A stretch of DNA of 64,000 nucleotides, from the NCBI GenBank assembly GCA_015179025.1, contig WHUX01000003.1, forward strand, positions 434,001 through 498,000, in the 5' to 3' direction. Under the pieces are notes generated by a model. It was given only the letters and a program-made list of their open reading frames with translations, did no database searches and was not told the origin of the DNA. Both the position numbers and the translations under genes were made by a program. Of this stretch, positions 1-9,260 are shown one piece after another; the first letter of the stretch is position 1, and the number at the start of each line of letters is the position of its first letter. This stretch comes from Terfezia claveryi. Lineage: Eukaryota; Ascomycota; Pezizomycetes; Pezizales; Pezizaceae.

Positions 1-360
1 TATTTCTACATCATTCTGTTACACTGTTATACCTCTGAGGCTCTCTCCATACAACCATGGAGGCCTATGTCTCTTCGGCCAGTGGTGTTTCGCCTAGATT
101 TCGCCTCATTAAAGAGAAGACAATTCCTTAGAGGAAGTGGGACTAACTAGGGAGCTCATTGTCCCAACACGTAGTACCGAGCATGCACCGCCGTAGCCAA
201 GCCCATGGTGCTGCCCAATGACTGACTCCCTTGCTCCTGTGATCCCATGATATTTCAACTTGCTTACCCCGCGTGACTAAATAATCAGATTAGTGTTGAC
301 GCCTAGGGAACATTTGAGCTAGGTACGAAGAACACATAATTTAGATTTCGTCTGAGTTAT
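1..360. other. No gene recognised
   Basis: No convincing reading frame, repeat or RNA gene is visible in this stretch. It is mixed-composition DNA at the window edge and could hold part of an untranslated region or an intron-rich gene that continues to the left. Confidence 0.4.
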
Positions 361-496
361 GTCTGAAGACGCGAATAGTCCCAAATGGGCCGTAAATTGT
401 AATCATCCGCGTTTCCGGGTGCCCCCAACTGGGACCAGATGGGAGTACATAATGATATTTTAAAAAAAAAAATTTAAAAAAAAAGTCTGAGGACGC
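361..496 (+). repeat. Short LINE 3'-tail insertion with imperfect target duplication
   Basis: The segment ends in a run of A residues (about 461-484). Just before it is a stretch resembling the 3' end of the LINE at 605-1742 (GGGA..AGATGGGAGTA then ATATTTT, against AGGGCCGCATAGGAGTAACA). GTCTGAAGACGC at 361-372 and GTCTGAGGACGC at 485-496 differ by one transition and look like a 12-bp target duplication. This would be a very short 5'-truncated retrotransposition event. The sequence match is only moderate, so a chance A-rich tract is the alternative. Confidence 0.45.
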
Positions 497-589
497 CGGA
501 AATAGAAACACAGCGGCGATATATACATGAGTACGATACCTTCACATGAAGGTAAACTCGAGTATGAACACCATAAGGTTAAGCGTATG

Positions 590-1757
590 AGATAGCCTTG
601 GACTCCGGTGGACTATTGGGGGTACATAGGGGACCAAGCCACGGTGGCGGATGGGGAACTATATGCTATGTACTTAGCGTTACAGAAAGAGGATCCGGAC
701 ATGCTCGCGATTTTGTCAGTTTCCCAGGCGGCAGTCATGACAGTTCGAAGCTTAGGCTCACCCCCCAGGTCCGGCATTGAGAAAAATATCAAAGCCTTGC
801 TAGTCGGCAACGCACATAGGGACCTCCGGCTCTCGTAGGTTAGAAGCCACCTAAGCATCGAAGAGAACGAGAAGGCAGACCGGATCGACAATTTCCAGTC
901 CCACTTAGGCACGTTCGCAGGGAGGGCAGGCACGGCAACAGAAGGAGGGCTACGGGCTGCATCCAAGGCCTTACGTAAAGAGGCCAGAATGGGGGCGGGA
1001 CACGGGGTCAAGAGGGTGGAGTGGGACCGACACGCCTTATCAGCCTACACCTGGCTACGCACCAACAGAGGCCCCCAAAAAAGCTTTCTCCACCGTATTG
1101 GCAAGTCAGACTCAGCAGAGTGCGCATGCGGTCACCCATCGGAGACAGGAGAACATATCATCTTCACCTGCCCACGCTTCGACCGCCTCCGGAGGGGTCT
1201 TTTAGGAGAAAAGCGCAGTTGGTAAGAGCTTGACAAGCCAGAGTGGAGGAAAGAGGGGAAGGGAGCTATGAGGCCACGGAGGCCTTTTTTAGGCTACTAT
1301 ATCACGAGCTGACCTAGTCAGCCATGTCAGGCTCATTCGGTCTAGCGCACCTTCCACGGGTTCAAAGTTGTACCAGTTCACCATTCATCACGAGTTTCCT
1401 TTGTATGAGCAGTTCATGTATTCCTTTTCACCAGTCTATCAGTTGTCACTACCTAGTCTCCTCTCTTATCAGTTCTCCATTCCTGTCATTTCCCTAGTCC
1501 TTCTAGTATCATTGGTTATCGTTTCAGTCAGTAGTCAAGGCTCAGTCAGGCCTCCGGGTCTCCGGTTAATCCGTTAATGACAGCACGGGGCCTCGCCCCA
1601 ATTTTTGTATTTAATTTTGCGTGGTTATGGCAGATTAACTTGCCTTAACCTTGAATCCACTCGGGGTTCTGGGTGGCTCCTCATGGCCATCCTAACAGGG
1701 CCGCATAGGAGTAACAAGTATTTTAAAAAAAAATAAAAAAAAAGATAGCCTTGGACT
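590..1757 (+). mobile_element. 5'-truncated LINE (Tad/I-like) with poly-A tail and 15-bp target duplication
   Basis: A 15-bp direct repeat (AGATAGCCTTGGACT) occurs at 590-604 and 1743-1757. Between the copies lies a LINE remnant that starts abruptly inside the RNase H domain and ends in an A-rich tail (about 1722-1742). This is the signature of target-primed reverse transcription that stopped early. The tail contains TGGCTCCTCATGGCC and GGCCGCATAGGAGTAACAAG, which recur in the other LINE tails of this window. The body of about 1.14 kb holds the coding remnant and a pyrimidine-rich 3' untranslated region (about 1318-1620). Confidence 0.85.
608..1317 (+). pseudogene. LINE ORF2 C-terminus: RNase H remnant plus CCHC zinc finger
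   Basis: This is the C-terminal end of a LINE polyprotein. An RNase H-like segment (ATVADGELYAMYLAL, then VRSHLSIEENEKAD) is followed by a basic linker and a terminal zinc finger (CACGHPSETGEHIIFTC, of the C-x-C-x7-H-x4-C type). One frame runs from 608 to 1225 and is interrupted by TAG at 836-838, exactly where the family has Trp before V-x-S-H; TGG to TAG is a single G-to-A change. The RNase H motif usually read as SDSQAA is SVSQAA here, so a catalytic Asp is lost. A frameshift near 1226-1264 moves the last residues (YEATEAFFRLLYHEL) into another frame, ending at TAG 1315. The copy is non-functional and lacks endonuclease and reverse transcriptase because of the 5' truncation. Confidence 0.8.
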
Positions 1758-2375
1758 GCAAAGCTCGGTATGGGCTGAAGCAACATGTGCATATGACACG
1801 TATTTTTCAACAACTACCTACACGCTGGGTTCTTGTAACGTTCACTGATCGTCACTGGACCAACCGCTTCTCGCCAGGTGGAAAGCAATCCGGCGTTGGA
1901 TAAGTTCCTGACATGACGAGCGGGCAGCATGTGTCTCTACCCTCGTGAAATACCAAAGGATGACCCAGCGACCAGCCCCCGGTCCCCGAGTCAAATAGAA
2001 TACATTAGAGCCCAGGCTAGAATACATCGTGATATAAAAAACTTCTGGCCGGTCCTCCCGGAAATGCTTATATCACAACTTCACTATAGGCTATTCGAAT
2101 TATCATTGCTGGAGTAAATACAAATTGGATTGAAACACAGGAGGCAGTGCCTTAATCTACAGGCTTGCATTGGGGCAATTTTCGCTGCAGCCTGTGAAAG
2201 TTTATTCTCTGCTACCGTACTGTCGTACGAAAACTATGATATACTGCACTCAATGCTTCCAAACGCACCTAGACTGTAGGAAAAGGATTCTGGTGACGTT
2301 ATACGAACTTGAGTTCCCACGAATAAGAACTTCCGAGTTTTGAAGGAAACGTGAACATGTAGGGCAACCTGCACC
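1758..2375. other. No gene recognised
   Basis: Only short frames without recognisable motifs are present. This is the genomic DNA into which the LINE at 605-1742 inserted. I see no RNA gene or repeat structure here. Confidence 0.4.
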
Positions 2376-2700
2376 GTGAACAGAATCTCGCTCTTCTCTA
2401 CACAGCAACCACAGCAACCACAGCAACCACAGCCTCCACGACTCACAGCTTCTCTCTACATCCCACCCTACGCGAGTTCAAGCTTGCCTAGGACCAACCA
2501 TCCTAATAAAACCTCTATCAGCAAATGGCCATCACTCGTATCATGCAAATCGTTGACGCCAGACAAGTACAGTGCCCAGTGTTGCTTCCCGGTCAATGAT
2601 AACTTGCCCAGATGAGAGAGATGCGGACAGCCCTCTACGTCGGGCTCAGAAAACAGCTTAACATTCGGTGGATGTACTATATACCAACCTTGTGTACACA
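2376..2700 (+). pseudogene. Decayed paralogue of the small CxxCC zinc-ribbon gene
   Basis: A reading frame around 2564-2630 contains KYSAQCCFPVNDNLPR, then a stop, then ERCGQ. This mirrors KYCNGCCFP and LPKCERCG in the gene at 5288-5626. Two of the expected cysteines are gone: one is Ser and the other is replaced by a TGA at about 2614. The upstream part encodes a Gln/Pro-rich stretch from a short CACAGCAAC tandem repeat. It is therefore a broken local duplicate. The similarity covers only about 25 residues, so the original boundaries are not certain. Confidence 0.55.
2401..2434 (+). repeat. 9-bp tandem repeat (CACAGCAAC)
   Basis: Nearly four perfect copies of a 9-bp unit are present. Read in frame they give Gln-Pro-rich peptide upstream of the decayed zinc-ribbon motif. 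Confidence 0.85.
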
Positions 2701-2942
2701 AAAATCAAGTAGGCTACAGAATGGAATACAATAACCCGCTGGGAGCGGCAGTTCCGTATTAGGGAGACTGGTAAGATTCACAATTCAGGCATTGGATGCA
2801 CTTCCAATGCTCTGCTGCTAGTTTGCCAGCAAAGTATGCTACATGTTTTAAGTCTCTTGTTGGCATTTGGGATCAGATGAGATTGCAAGTATTGATCCGA
2901 TTGGTATGGTGGACACAGAGGCCCCTGCTATTAGAAATAAGA

Positions 2943-3064
2943 AGAGCGCTCCCAAACTTCCTTTTTTTTTTTTTTTAAAAAAAAAAATACTTGTTACTCC
3001 TATGCGGCCCCATCAGGGGGCCATGAGGAGCCACTCGGAAACCCAAGTGGAGAGAGCGCTCCCA
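2943..3064 (-). mobile_element. Minimal LINE 3'-tail insertion (minus strand) with 12-bp target duplication
   Basis: AGAGCGCTCCCA occurs at 2943-2954 and 3053-3064. The 98 bp between them begin with poly-T and A-rich sequence, then carry the reverse complement of the LINE tail (TACTCCTATGCGGCCCCA and GGCCATGAGGAGCCACTC). It is an extremely 5'-truncated copy of the same family as 605-1742, inserted in the opposite orientation. Confidence 0.8.
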
Positions 3065-3570
3065 GAGAGGTTGTGAGCAAGCGTCATGGGAAGAAACCAG
3101 GCCCTCCTACATACAAGGTGCGCTTTTTTCCACCATTGACCCCAGGAACAAGCTGGGTTTGAATTTAATATGCCAAGTATAGATATTCATGCATGCATAC
3201 TGTATGCAAGATTCCCAAACCAGAAGGAGAGCAAGACTCCTAGTGAGAAACTGTAGCACTGCGCTGGTTGTTTTGAACTCAGCCCTCGTACTCGAACTGT
3301 CTAGCCACATTCACGTTTCTCGGGAAATTATCCCTACTCCCGAGACTGACCATGCCCAGGATCTATACATAAGACCAGATACTGCAAAGCGAAAGAACGC
3401 AAATATCGATCCCGCAGGTGAAATATAAATGCCCTAAAAATCGCAAACAAGGTATCCCACAAACATCATTCGCGCAGGTGAAAGTTCGCGCTTCAGCATC
3501 CAGTGCGAACTTGCACAGTTATTATTTTACAGACAGTGACAACAGAACACCTCCATCTCTTGAGTCAGCT
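3065..3570. other. No gene recognised
   Basis: Short open frames only, with no recognisable domain. The last part runs into the LINE remnant that begins near 3571. Confidence 0.35.
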
Positions 3571-4370
3571 CATACATGGCATCTCAGGCAATGAGAAGGC
3601 AGACGGGAGAGCCGCCGACTCTGTTTAAGGCCAGATCTCTCTCCAATCCAGAATGGTCACTGAGGGTGATCAGAGAAGCCACTGAAGCCCGCAGGAAGCA
3701 AGCACTTATGGAATTCTTTTTTTAAAAAAAAAATCATTACTCCTATTCGGCCCCACAATGAGGAGCCACAATCACCCAGGGTTCGGTGGGTTCGGTATCA
3801 GAAGGTCCGAATGGAACAGACACGCCCTCCTTGCTCCGCACCAACCGTGGCCCTCAGGACTCATGGCTACACACTATAATCTCCAAGACCAACACCCCCG
3901 CGTGCCGGTTCTGTGGCCGTCACATAGAAGACGGACAGCACATTGTTTTTTCCGCTTGGGATTCAACAAGCAAGATCCCCGTTAATGGGATTAGGAGGAA
4001 GGGAGGATTGGACAGACCAGTTGGGGTCCAGGAGGAGGTTGGCGGAGATACATCGGACAGGGTCGAATTCATTTTCAGTTTTCTATACAGATTGCCTAGG
4101 CGGAGGGGCGGGCGGCGCTGGAGCTATTTCTAATTCGACTCGTCTTCTCTATTCACTTAGTTCAATTCAGTTATTTCCTATGCCTCACTACCCTGTATTC
4201 CCAATTTTGCTTTTGATTCCACGTGAGATTTTCTTCCGTCTAAGTCTCTTGCGTTCCGATCCATCTCCGCCTTGTGCCCGATTTGTCAGTGTTCTGAGTG
4301 ATGCTCGTTCTGGTGATTTCTGTGAGATTTCTTTCCCTTTTCTACTACCCCTCTACCCATTTACTTGAAG
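3571..4370 (+). pseudogene. Older LINE remnant: RNase H end, zinc finger, 3' untranslated region
   Basis: The peptide HGISGNEKADGRAADSV (about 3573-3627) is the classic LINE RNase H ending. It is followed by a basic helical linker to about 3715. After an interruption by a reversed LINE tail, the frame resumes near 3786 with LLRTNRGPQDSWLHTI and a zinc finger (CRFCGRHIEDGQHIVF, the last Cys now Ser). Around 3940 the reading moves to another frame, so there is at least one indel. A pyrimidine-rich 3' region follows to about 4370. This copy is more diverged than 605-1742. Its left boundary and any target duplication are unclear. Confidence 0.65.
3716..3779 (-). repeat. LINE 3' tail on the minus strand, inside or joined to the LINE remnant
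   Basis: Poly-T/poly-A at about 3717-3733 is followed by ATTACTCCTATTCGGCCCCA and AATGAGGAGCCAC, the reverse complement of the family 3' end. It sits between two + strand parts of a LINE coding remnant. Either a later minimal copy inserted into the older LINE, or the unit arose by twin priming with 5' inversion. No clean target duplication was found to decide. Confidence 0.6.
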
Positions 4371-5150
4371 CTTGTTCTGGTGATAATCACAGGATTGCTA
4401 GTCACAATACTGATGCCTGTGACTGGAGCTAGTTATAGCTTTCAAGCTCGTCCTGAGGGATTACTTACAGAAAGGCCGAATACAAACCACTTAGATAAGG
4501 AAGCACAATTTGTTCCGTCTTGCCCCGCACACAGATCTCTGCTCCTCGATTTGCATTGGAGTACCATTCAATGATCATCCCACGAATTAGCTTATCTTAC
4601 GCCATCACGGGGCTGCTTTCCTGGCTTGCTTGGGCGGAATACCAAGTCGTGTTATGCTGTAACACCCATTTGCTACCTACCTTACACGGCCAACTAAATT
4701 GACATTTAACGCTGTATGTTAGGTCCATAGCCATACCGATCCAAGGGTACCCTATCATGTTTCCGATGCTCCAACCGGCGTATCCAGTACAAGGCGTATC
4801 TATCAGGCCACACCCTCTGTACCCAAACCTTGGAATGCTGCGAGCACCGTAGCACGCCGTAGTTCCCACTTTCTCTACTTGCCCATGAGCCAGGCATTCC
4901 TTCAATTCATAACTCGTCTTCTATTCAATATCACTGGCTTATTGACATGAATATAGCGCGATACTCACCCTGATAGGACCAGCGGAGCATTCGTCAGCCT
5001 ACAGCACACCAAGCTGGCGTTACACAGCAGTATGTACCACTTGACCCACTACCTCAAGAGGCCTCCCCGGAACCCACCTCTAAAGAGTGTACGAGTATTG
5101 GACTTGCATATTTCCCTCATGGTCATGCTACTTTTACACGAACGAGATTC
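4371..5150. other. No gene supported
   Basis: A minus-strand frame (4597-4905) and a short + strand frame with a hydrophobic start (4365-4574) are open, but neither shows a known motif, convincing start context or paralogue. The stretch probably includes the promoter side of the gene at 5288. Confidence 0.35.
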
Positions 5151-5151
5151 C

Positions 5152-5159
5152 TTTATATA
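5152..5159 (+). promoter_or_regulatory. Putative TATA box of the zinc-ribbon gene
   Basis: TTTATATA lies 128 bp before the ATG at 5288, a plausible distance for a fungal core promoter with a leader of about 100 nt. Evidence is sequence motif and position only. Confidence 0.45.
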
Positions 5160-5287
5160 CACCAACCTTCCACTCACACAGCTGGCTATTTCAGCCTACA
5201 AACTTGCCTTATCCTCCAACCCGCAACCAGACGCTCCGAGATTTCTCACTGTCCAAAGAAGCCACAGCTGACTTTCTCTTGAAAACG

Positions 5288-5626
5288 ATGTCCAATAAAT
5301 CAGCACATCCCACCAAATACTGCAACGGATGCTGTTTCCCCTTCCCAGACTCCACACTCCCTAAATGCGAGCGCTGTGGTGCCATCTGGCCTAGCAATGC
5401 TTTCCCGATTACTCAAGGCATTCCAGGCTCCAGGAGTAAGATTGGAGTCAGTGACTGCGCATTAGCCCTTCGGGGGCCAGTGAAATACTGCCGGCGATGC
5501 TGCTTCTCCATACTTATTGGGGTCCCAAACTGCGGCCATTGTGGGCAATACTGCCCTGATTCACCACCACCCCCGCCATCTGCGACCTCGGCGGGAAAGA
5601 AATTCACCCATACCGACAGCCCTTAG
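5288..5626 (+). CDS. Small protein with two CxxCC...CxxCG zinc-ribbon-like modules
   Basis: The predicted protein has 112 residues from the ATG at 5288. Upstream codons are open to 5087 but lack the family motif, so the internal Met directly before the cysteine modules is preferred. Two similar modules are visible: KYCNGCCFP...LPKCERCGAIWP and KYCRRCCFS...VPNCGHCGQYCP, each with CxxCC followed about ten residues later by CxxCG. Paired CxxC knuckles of this type normally bind zinc. They are separated by a stretch of about 40 residues and followed by a Pro/Ser-rich tail. A decayed single-module copy lies at 2.5 kb, so this is a small local gene family. The function is unknown; a nucleic-acid or protein-binding adaptor would be the default guess. 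An unspliced neighbouring exon cannot be excluded. Confidence 0.6.
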   Translation: MSNKSAHPTKYCNGCCFPFPDSTLPKCERCGAIWPSNAFPITQGIPGSRSKIGVSDCALALRGPVKYCRRCCFSILIGVPNCGHCGQYCPDSPPPPPSATSAGKKFTHTDSP

Positions 5627-6537
5627 TGTTTGTGTGTGGATGACATCACGATTGATGGGACAATGACATGGCGTGGATTTCATATTTTAATTTTCGGAAG
5701 ACCAGAGGCTAATGGTAAAGCTGAATGGTGGAATGGAGGGATGAAATGGCGGCAGTTGTGGAATGGGCAATTCTTCCTAAAGTTCATACCTCTTTTCAAG
5801 CAACTCTACTTTACGCTGATTACATTCCCTCTGGACATTTCTTTGCAGTCACGCATATAGTGACATCTTTATACACTTAGTGCTCCTTACTCTTATCATC
5901 GTTACGTGCAAGCCTGCATCTGATTTCAAAATCCATTCCATCCTTGCGCACTCTATTCCACCACTAATTGTGCAACCGTAATGCCACTCTAACCGCTCCG
6001 AAAAAAAGTGCATGGCTAGGCCCAGGACTTTTCTAACTTGCTTACCTGAACAACATTTTAGTTAGTTTTTAAATAATAATTATATATCTTTTAAGAAGAT
6101 CTAACCGACAAAACTGGACAGAAAGCGAACGACATGAGATTGAAGACTCTTAGCAACAACCCACTGAGGGGTGCCACACTATCATCCCTTGGTATGAATC
6201 TCAACACCGAATGAAAACCCTCAGTCAACCCCAAATCAGCAAGATTCTTCATCCAAAAAAAAACTAGAGGACCTTCAGGCGTTTCTGATAGCACAATATT
6301 GGCCAGCTTGTAATTATTTAATAGCCAGGTGGAGCAGATATGAAGTGATTCCTGGCTGCAAAGGAGGAGCATGTTGAACAAGAGGGTTTCAAGCAAAGCT
6401 GAGTCCTTCAACTATGGCCCAATGGTTACAGTTTAATCCCAAATACATGTTGCGATATATGATAACCAATTTAGATCATGGGACACATATCTGAGCGGTT
6501 TATCCCTGACTTATTCACCTGGTCTGTAATCTGTGTA
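5627..6537. other. No gene supported
   Basis: The stretch contains the presumed 3' region of the zinc-ribbon gene and AT-rich DNA. One minus-strand frame of 106 codons (6091-6411) is open but shows no recognisable domain and is not annotated as a gene. Confidence 0.35.
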
Positions 6538-7246
6538 CAGTGGTGTCGCGTTATAAGAAACCTCGTTATAAGAAACCTCGCGTTATAAGAAACTGTGCCT
6601 CGGTCCCGTCAAAATTTGTATGGGAAAATAAGAAACTCTCGTTATAGGAAAGTTTCTTAAGTCTTTGCTTTGTAACACATAGAGTTTCTTATAACGAAGT
6701 TGCAGTTGGTCCATGTCGCATGAACAATTACCCCGCCGCATTGTGCAAATTGTTTCTCCACCAATTTACAGTGAAAATCAAGTGAATAAAGTCTCATTCT
6801 ACTTGCCGAAGTTGCCTCTATACAGATAAATTGTTTTTCAATTAGATTGTTCTCCTACTAAGTCATGCTGGCTATGAGTTCAAACTCGCCAGGCATGGAC
6901 TCAGACTGAAAAGAGCGAGAGGATGTTTGCTCACATCATCATATTCTATACGCCGACCATGCACCAGAAGCCCTTGAACTTCTTTCGTCTCTTTCGTCTT
7001 CAAAGTCTTCATGTCAATCTACAGAAAGGCGAGCAGCTGGAGGGTCTGTTATAACGAGAAAAGCGGGATATTGAGAGTCTAGAAGGTATGGCTCGCCGGA
7101 CGCAGCATCAGACAGACATTACCAGGTATTTTACCCCCTCCTCGGACATTTCCTTATTTTTGTGTATATCTCTCGTTATAAGAAACCTCGCGTTATAAGA
7201 AACTCTGTTGTGGTCCCAAGCAGTTTCTTATAACGCGACACCACTG
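6538..7246 (+). mobile_element. Non-autonomous pogo/Fot1-like element with 24-bp terminal inverted repeats
   Basis: The ends are perfect 24-bp inverted repeats beginning CAGTGGTGTCGCGTTATAAG, flanked by TA on both sides (6536-6537 and 7247-7248), as expected for Tc1/mariner-pogo elements. Subterminal copies of CGTTATAAGAAAC occur at both ends. The 709-bp interior has no intact transposase. A segment near 6970-7130 is similar to the transposase C-terminal region of the related element at 62725-63539, so this is an internally deleted derivative that would need a transposase in trans. Confidence 0.85.
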
Positions 7247-7248
7247 TA

Positions 7249-7901
7249 GTTATTCCACTTCAAGCGGGGTAAAATCCGGCCCTCGCATTCACCCTTCATC
7301 TCTCACAGTTGTTCAATGTTTATTCAGTTCCATCCACTCTGGGCTCGATCTCGCCGAAAATGTAGCTAGCACCTGCTTACCCGCCACCACCCTGTGGCGA
7401 CCTTTTTTGCAATATCTTCACACAGGGTCTGCACACACCTGCGTATGTCATCCGTATCATAGTTCACTTGCCCCCGAGGGGCCATTGCAGGCTGCCCAGC
7501 AGCCCACTCGCAGAATGCCCCCTATTTATTCGATCCTGCCTCCCCAGAACCAAAGCAATCCCAATTTTGTACTCCTCGATGAATCTGCTCTCTCCATAGT
7601 GTGTAGAGTTGGGGAGGGATGCCTGGATCAAAAAAACCAACCCTCTCGGCAGCCCGGTTAACGGTTGGTTCAGGCTCCTCCACATCTGCACTGTCCCTGT
7701 TGGCGTCAGCCCTATTTCTTCGAAAAGGTATAAGTATCAAGCACTGAAGAGTCAATCCAGACGAAACCAACAGTGACCCACAAGTCAAGTTGTCTGCTTC
7801 GTGATACTCTTCAGGAATTCTAACATTTCTCCTTCCCCCCCGACTTTCAAAGACGAATTCTTTTCGCACAAACGATCCATACCCACCCACGAAACACAAC
7901 A
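7249..7901. other. Upstream region of the gene at 7902; no gene recognised
   Basis: Frames on the minus strand overlap the promoter and start of the gene at 7902 and look like shadows. A TATAAG motif lies near 7729. Nothing else could be identified. Confidence 0.35.
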
Positions 7902-8288
7902 ATGTCCTCGCTTCGTGCCATCCGCTCCCCATCTCCGTCCGCCTTCGCCGCCATCTCCTCCCCCTTTGTTCAGATGAACCAATCTGTTCAACGAGCGAAC
8001 CACTCTGTGCTCGCGACGTCGCTGAATGAGGTCATTGACCTCATTCTGACGAGCTATCGCGAAAGTCTCCGTTCCTTCTTGGTCCAACACTACAAGTTAG
8101 CTCAGACCTATTACAGGTCTCGAGCTACTTTGAGAAAGTTGGAGGAGCACAAATCACGAGGGACCTGGCCCTCCGAAATCCAGGGCATCCATGTGCCAAA
8201 AATCCAATTTTCTAAGGAATATTTGGAGGATTCCCGTGAGGGAATGGACTTGGATGACGGGAATGATCTACTCGATCAGACCTCTTAA
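7902..8288 (+). CDS. Hypothetical protein, 128 residues, helical
   Basis: The ATG lies in a good fungal start context (CACAACAATG). The N-terminus is Ser/Pro/Ala-rich (residues 1-22). A predicted helical region rich in Leu, Tyr and Arg follows (about 35-85), then a Pro-containing segment (GIHVPKIQFSKEYL) and an acidic end (DLDDGNDLLDQ). There is no signal peptide or membrane segment. I do not recognise the family. The downstream neighbour is a LINE fragment, so this may be a genuine single-exon gene or an ORF carried by a repeat; only one copy is visible here. Confidence 0.5.
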   Translation: MSSLRAIRSPSPSAFAAISSPFVQMNQSVQRANHSVLATSLNEVIDLILTSYRESLRSFLVQHYKLAQTYYRSRATLRKLEEHKSRGTWPSEIQGIHVPKIQFSKEYLEDSREGMDLDDGNDLLDQTS

Positions 8289-8450
8289 ACATGAGCAAGG
8301 GTTAAATGAGCCGATTCGCATCTGGCTAATCTATGGTGGCGTTGTCTTTGACTTTTTTTGTATTTCCTATGATGAGAAAGTTACAACATGCCATTCTGCA
8401 GACTATGCATCACTATCCCGAGTGCCTGGACTCTGGAGGCAGACAAAGCA

Positions 8451-9062
8451 GTGAATTCGGTTGGTAGGAAAGATTACTTGCCATTAAAAGAGAGTAAGCA
8501 TGAGAAGCTGGTGTTGAGAGACAAGAGGAGCCCAAAGAAGAAGGACGTCAAGTGGGTGAAATGGGTGGGAATTATTATGGATGAGATCTTGATGTTCGAG
8601 GAGCACTGGAAGGCGAGGAAAGAGAAGGCGAGGAAAGAGAAGGCGAGGAAAGAGAAGGCGAGGAAGATGCTGGGCAGCTTGAATGAGTTAGGAAACTCCA
8701 ACTGGGGCATGAGTGCTAACAGTTGGAGGAGGGCCTACCTATATGGGGATGATCAGGGCTGTTGCACTATGGGGTGCGGAGCTGGGGTGGAGAGGACAGA
8801 GGGACTGGGAAGAGGAGTTCGAGAAACTCCAGTACTGTACCAGGCTCTAAAGAGGTGCCTGAATTCCACGCACGGATTGAGGGAGCCAGTGAGTCAAATT
8901 GCTGGAGTGGAGCCCCCCAGAATGACTCTGGATGCAGCTCAAGCGAGGTTTGTAGGTAAGATGATGAGGAACCCTAGTGCATTGTGGGGACCTCTGAAAG
9001 ATAAGTCAGGGACGAGTCAGGAGGATGGAAGGGCATGGGATGACTTTAGTGAGCCATATTAG
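8451..9062 (+). pseudogene. LINE reverse-transcriptase C-terminal (thumb) fragment
   Basis: The peptide KKDVKWVKWVGIIMD followed by a basic helix, then NSNWGMSANSWRRAY, matches the region after the catalytic core of Tad/I-type LINE reverse transcriptases (family pattern: VKWLG, a helical EKA repeat, then LYTGMVRPV and a Trp/Glu-rich stretch). The middle part (about 8735-8850) reads properly only in a shifted frame, and later segments (VSQIAGVEPPRMTLDAAQAR) return to the first frame, so indels are present. Three copies of a 15-bp repeat lie inside it (8613-8657). No endonuclease or RNase H domain is attached. Confidence 0.65.
8613..8657 (+). repeat. 15-bp in-frame minisatellite, three copies
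   Basis: GCGAGGAAAGAGAAG is repeated three times perfectly and adds ARKEK units to a helical part of the LINE reverse-transcriptase remnant. The repeat length keeps the frame. Perfect copies suggest recent expansion. Confidence 0.85.
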
Positions 9063-9187
9063 CAAAAGGACAGTTTCATGTCAGTTAGGTCTGCAATTGT
9101 AATTAAATCGGGGTGCCTGAAGGAGGAGAGAAACGAGATGTTGAGTCTGGGGATGCAACGTACATCCCCTTGGTCTTATAAGGGATA

Positions 9188-9260
9188 TGTTCTGGCCGAT
9201 TCATCAATCTGCCAAACGATTGACCAATGAGGTGCTAATGGTTGTTCGGTCTACTGATTC
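9188..9260 (+). repeat. Dispersed repeat, inverted partner at 57301-57373
   Basis: TGTTCTGGCCGATTCATCA, ATCTGCCAA, CGATTGACCAATG and GTTCGGTC occur in the same order here and, in reverse complement, at 57301-57373. The copy here lacks about 17 bp in the middle. Short motifs of the type GATTCACCAA and its complement recur just downstream (9255-9330). It may be the end of an uncharacterised element. Confidence 0.6.

Noticed and set aside
4597..4905. 102-codon minus-strand frame with several cysteines
   Set aside because: No signal peptide, domain, paralogue or convincing promoter. The opposite strand is also partly open.
6091..6411. 106-codon minus-strand frame
   Set aside because: No recognisable motif and poor start context. 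It lies in AT-rich intergenic DNA.
7522..7932. 136-codon minus-strand frame upstream of the gene at 7902
   Set aside because: It overlaps the start of a better supported gene and has no recognisable domain.
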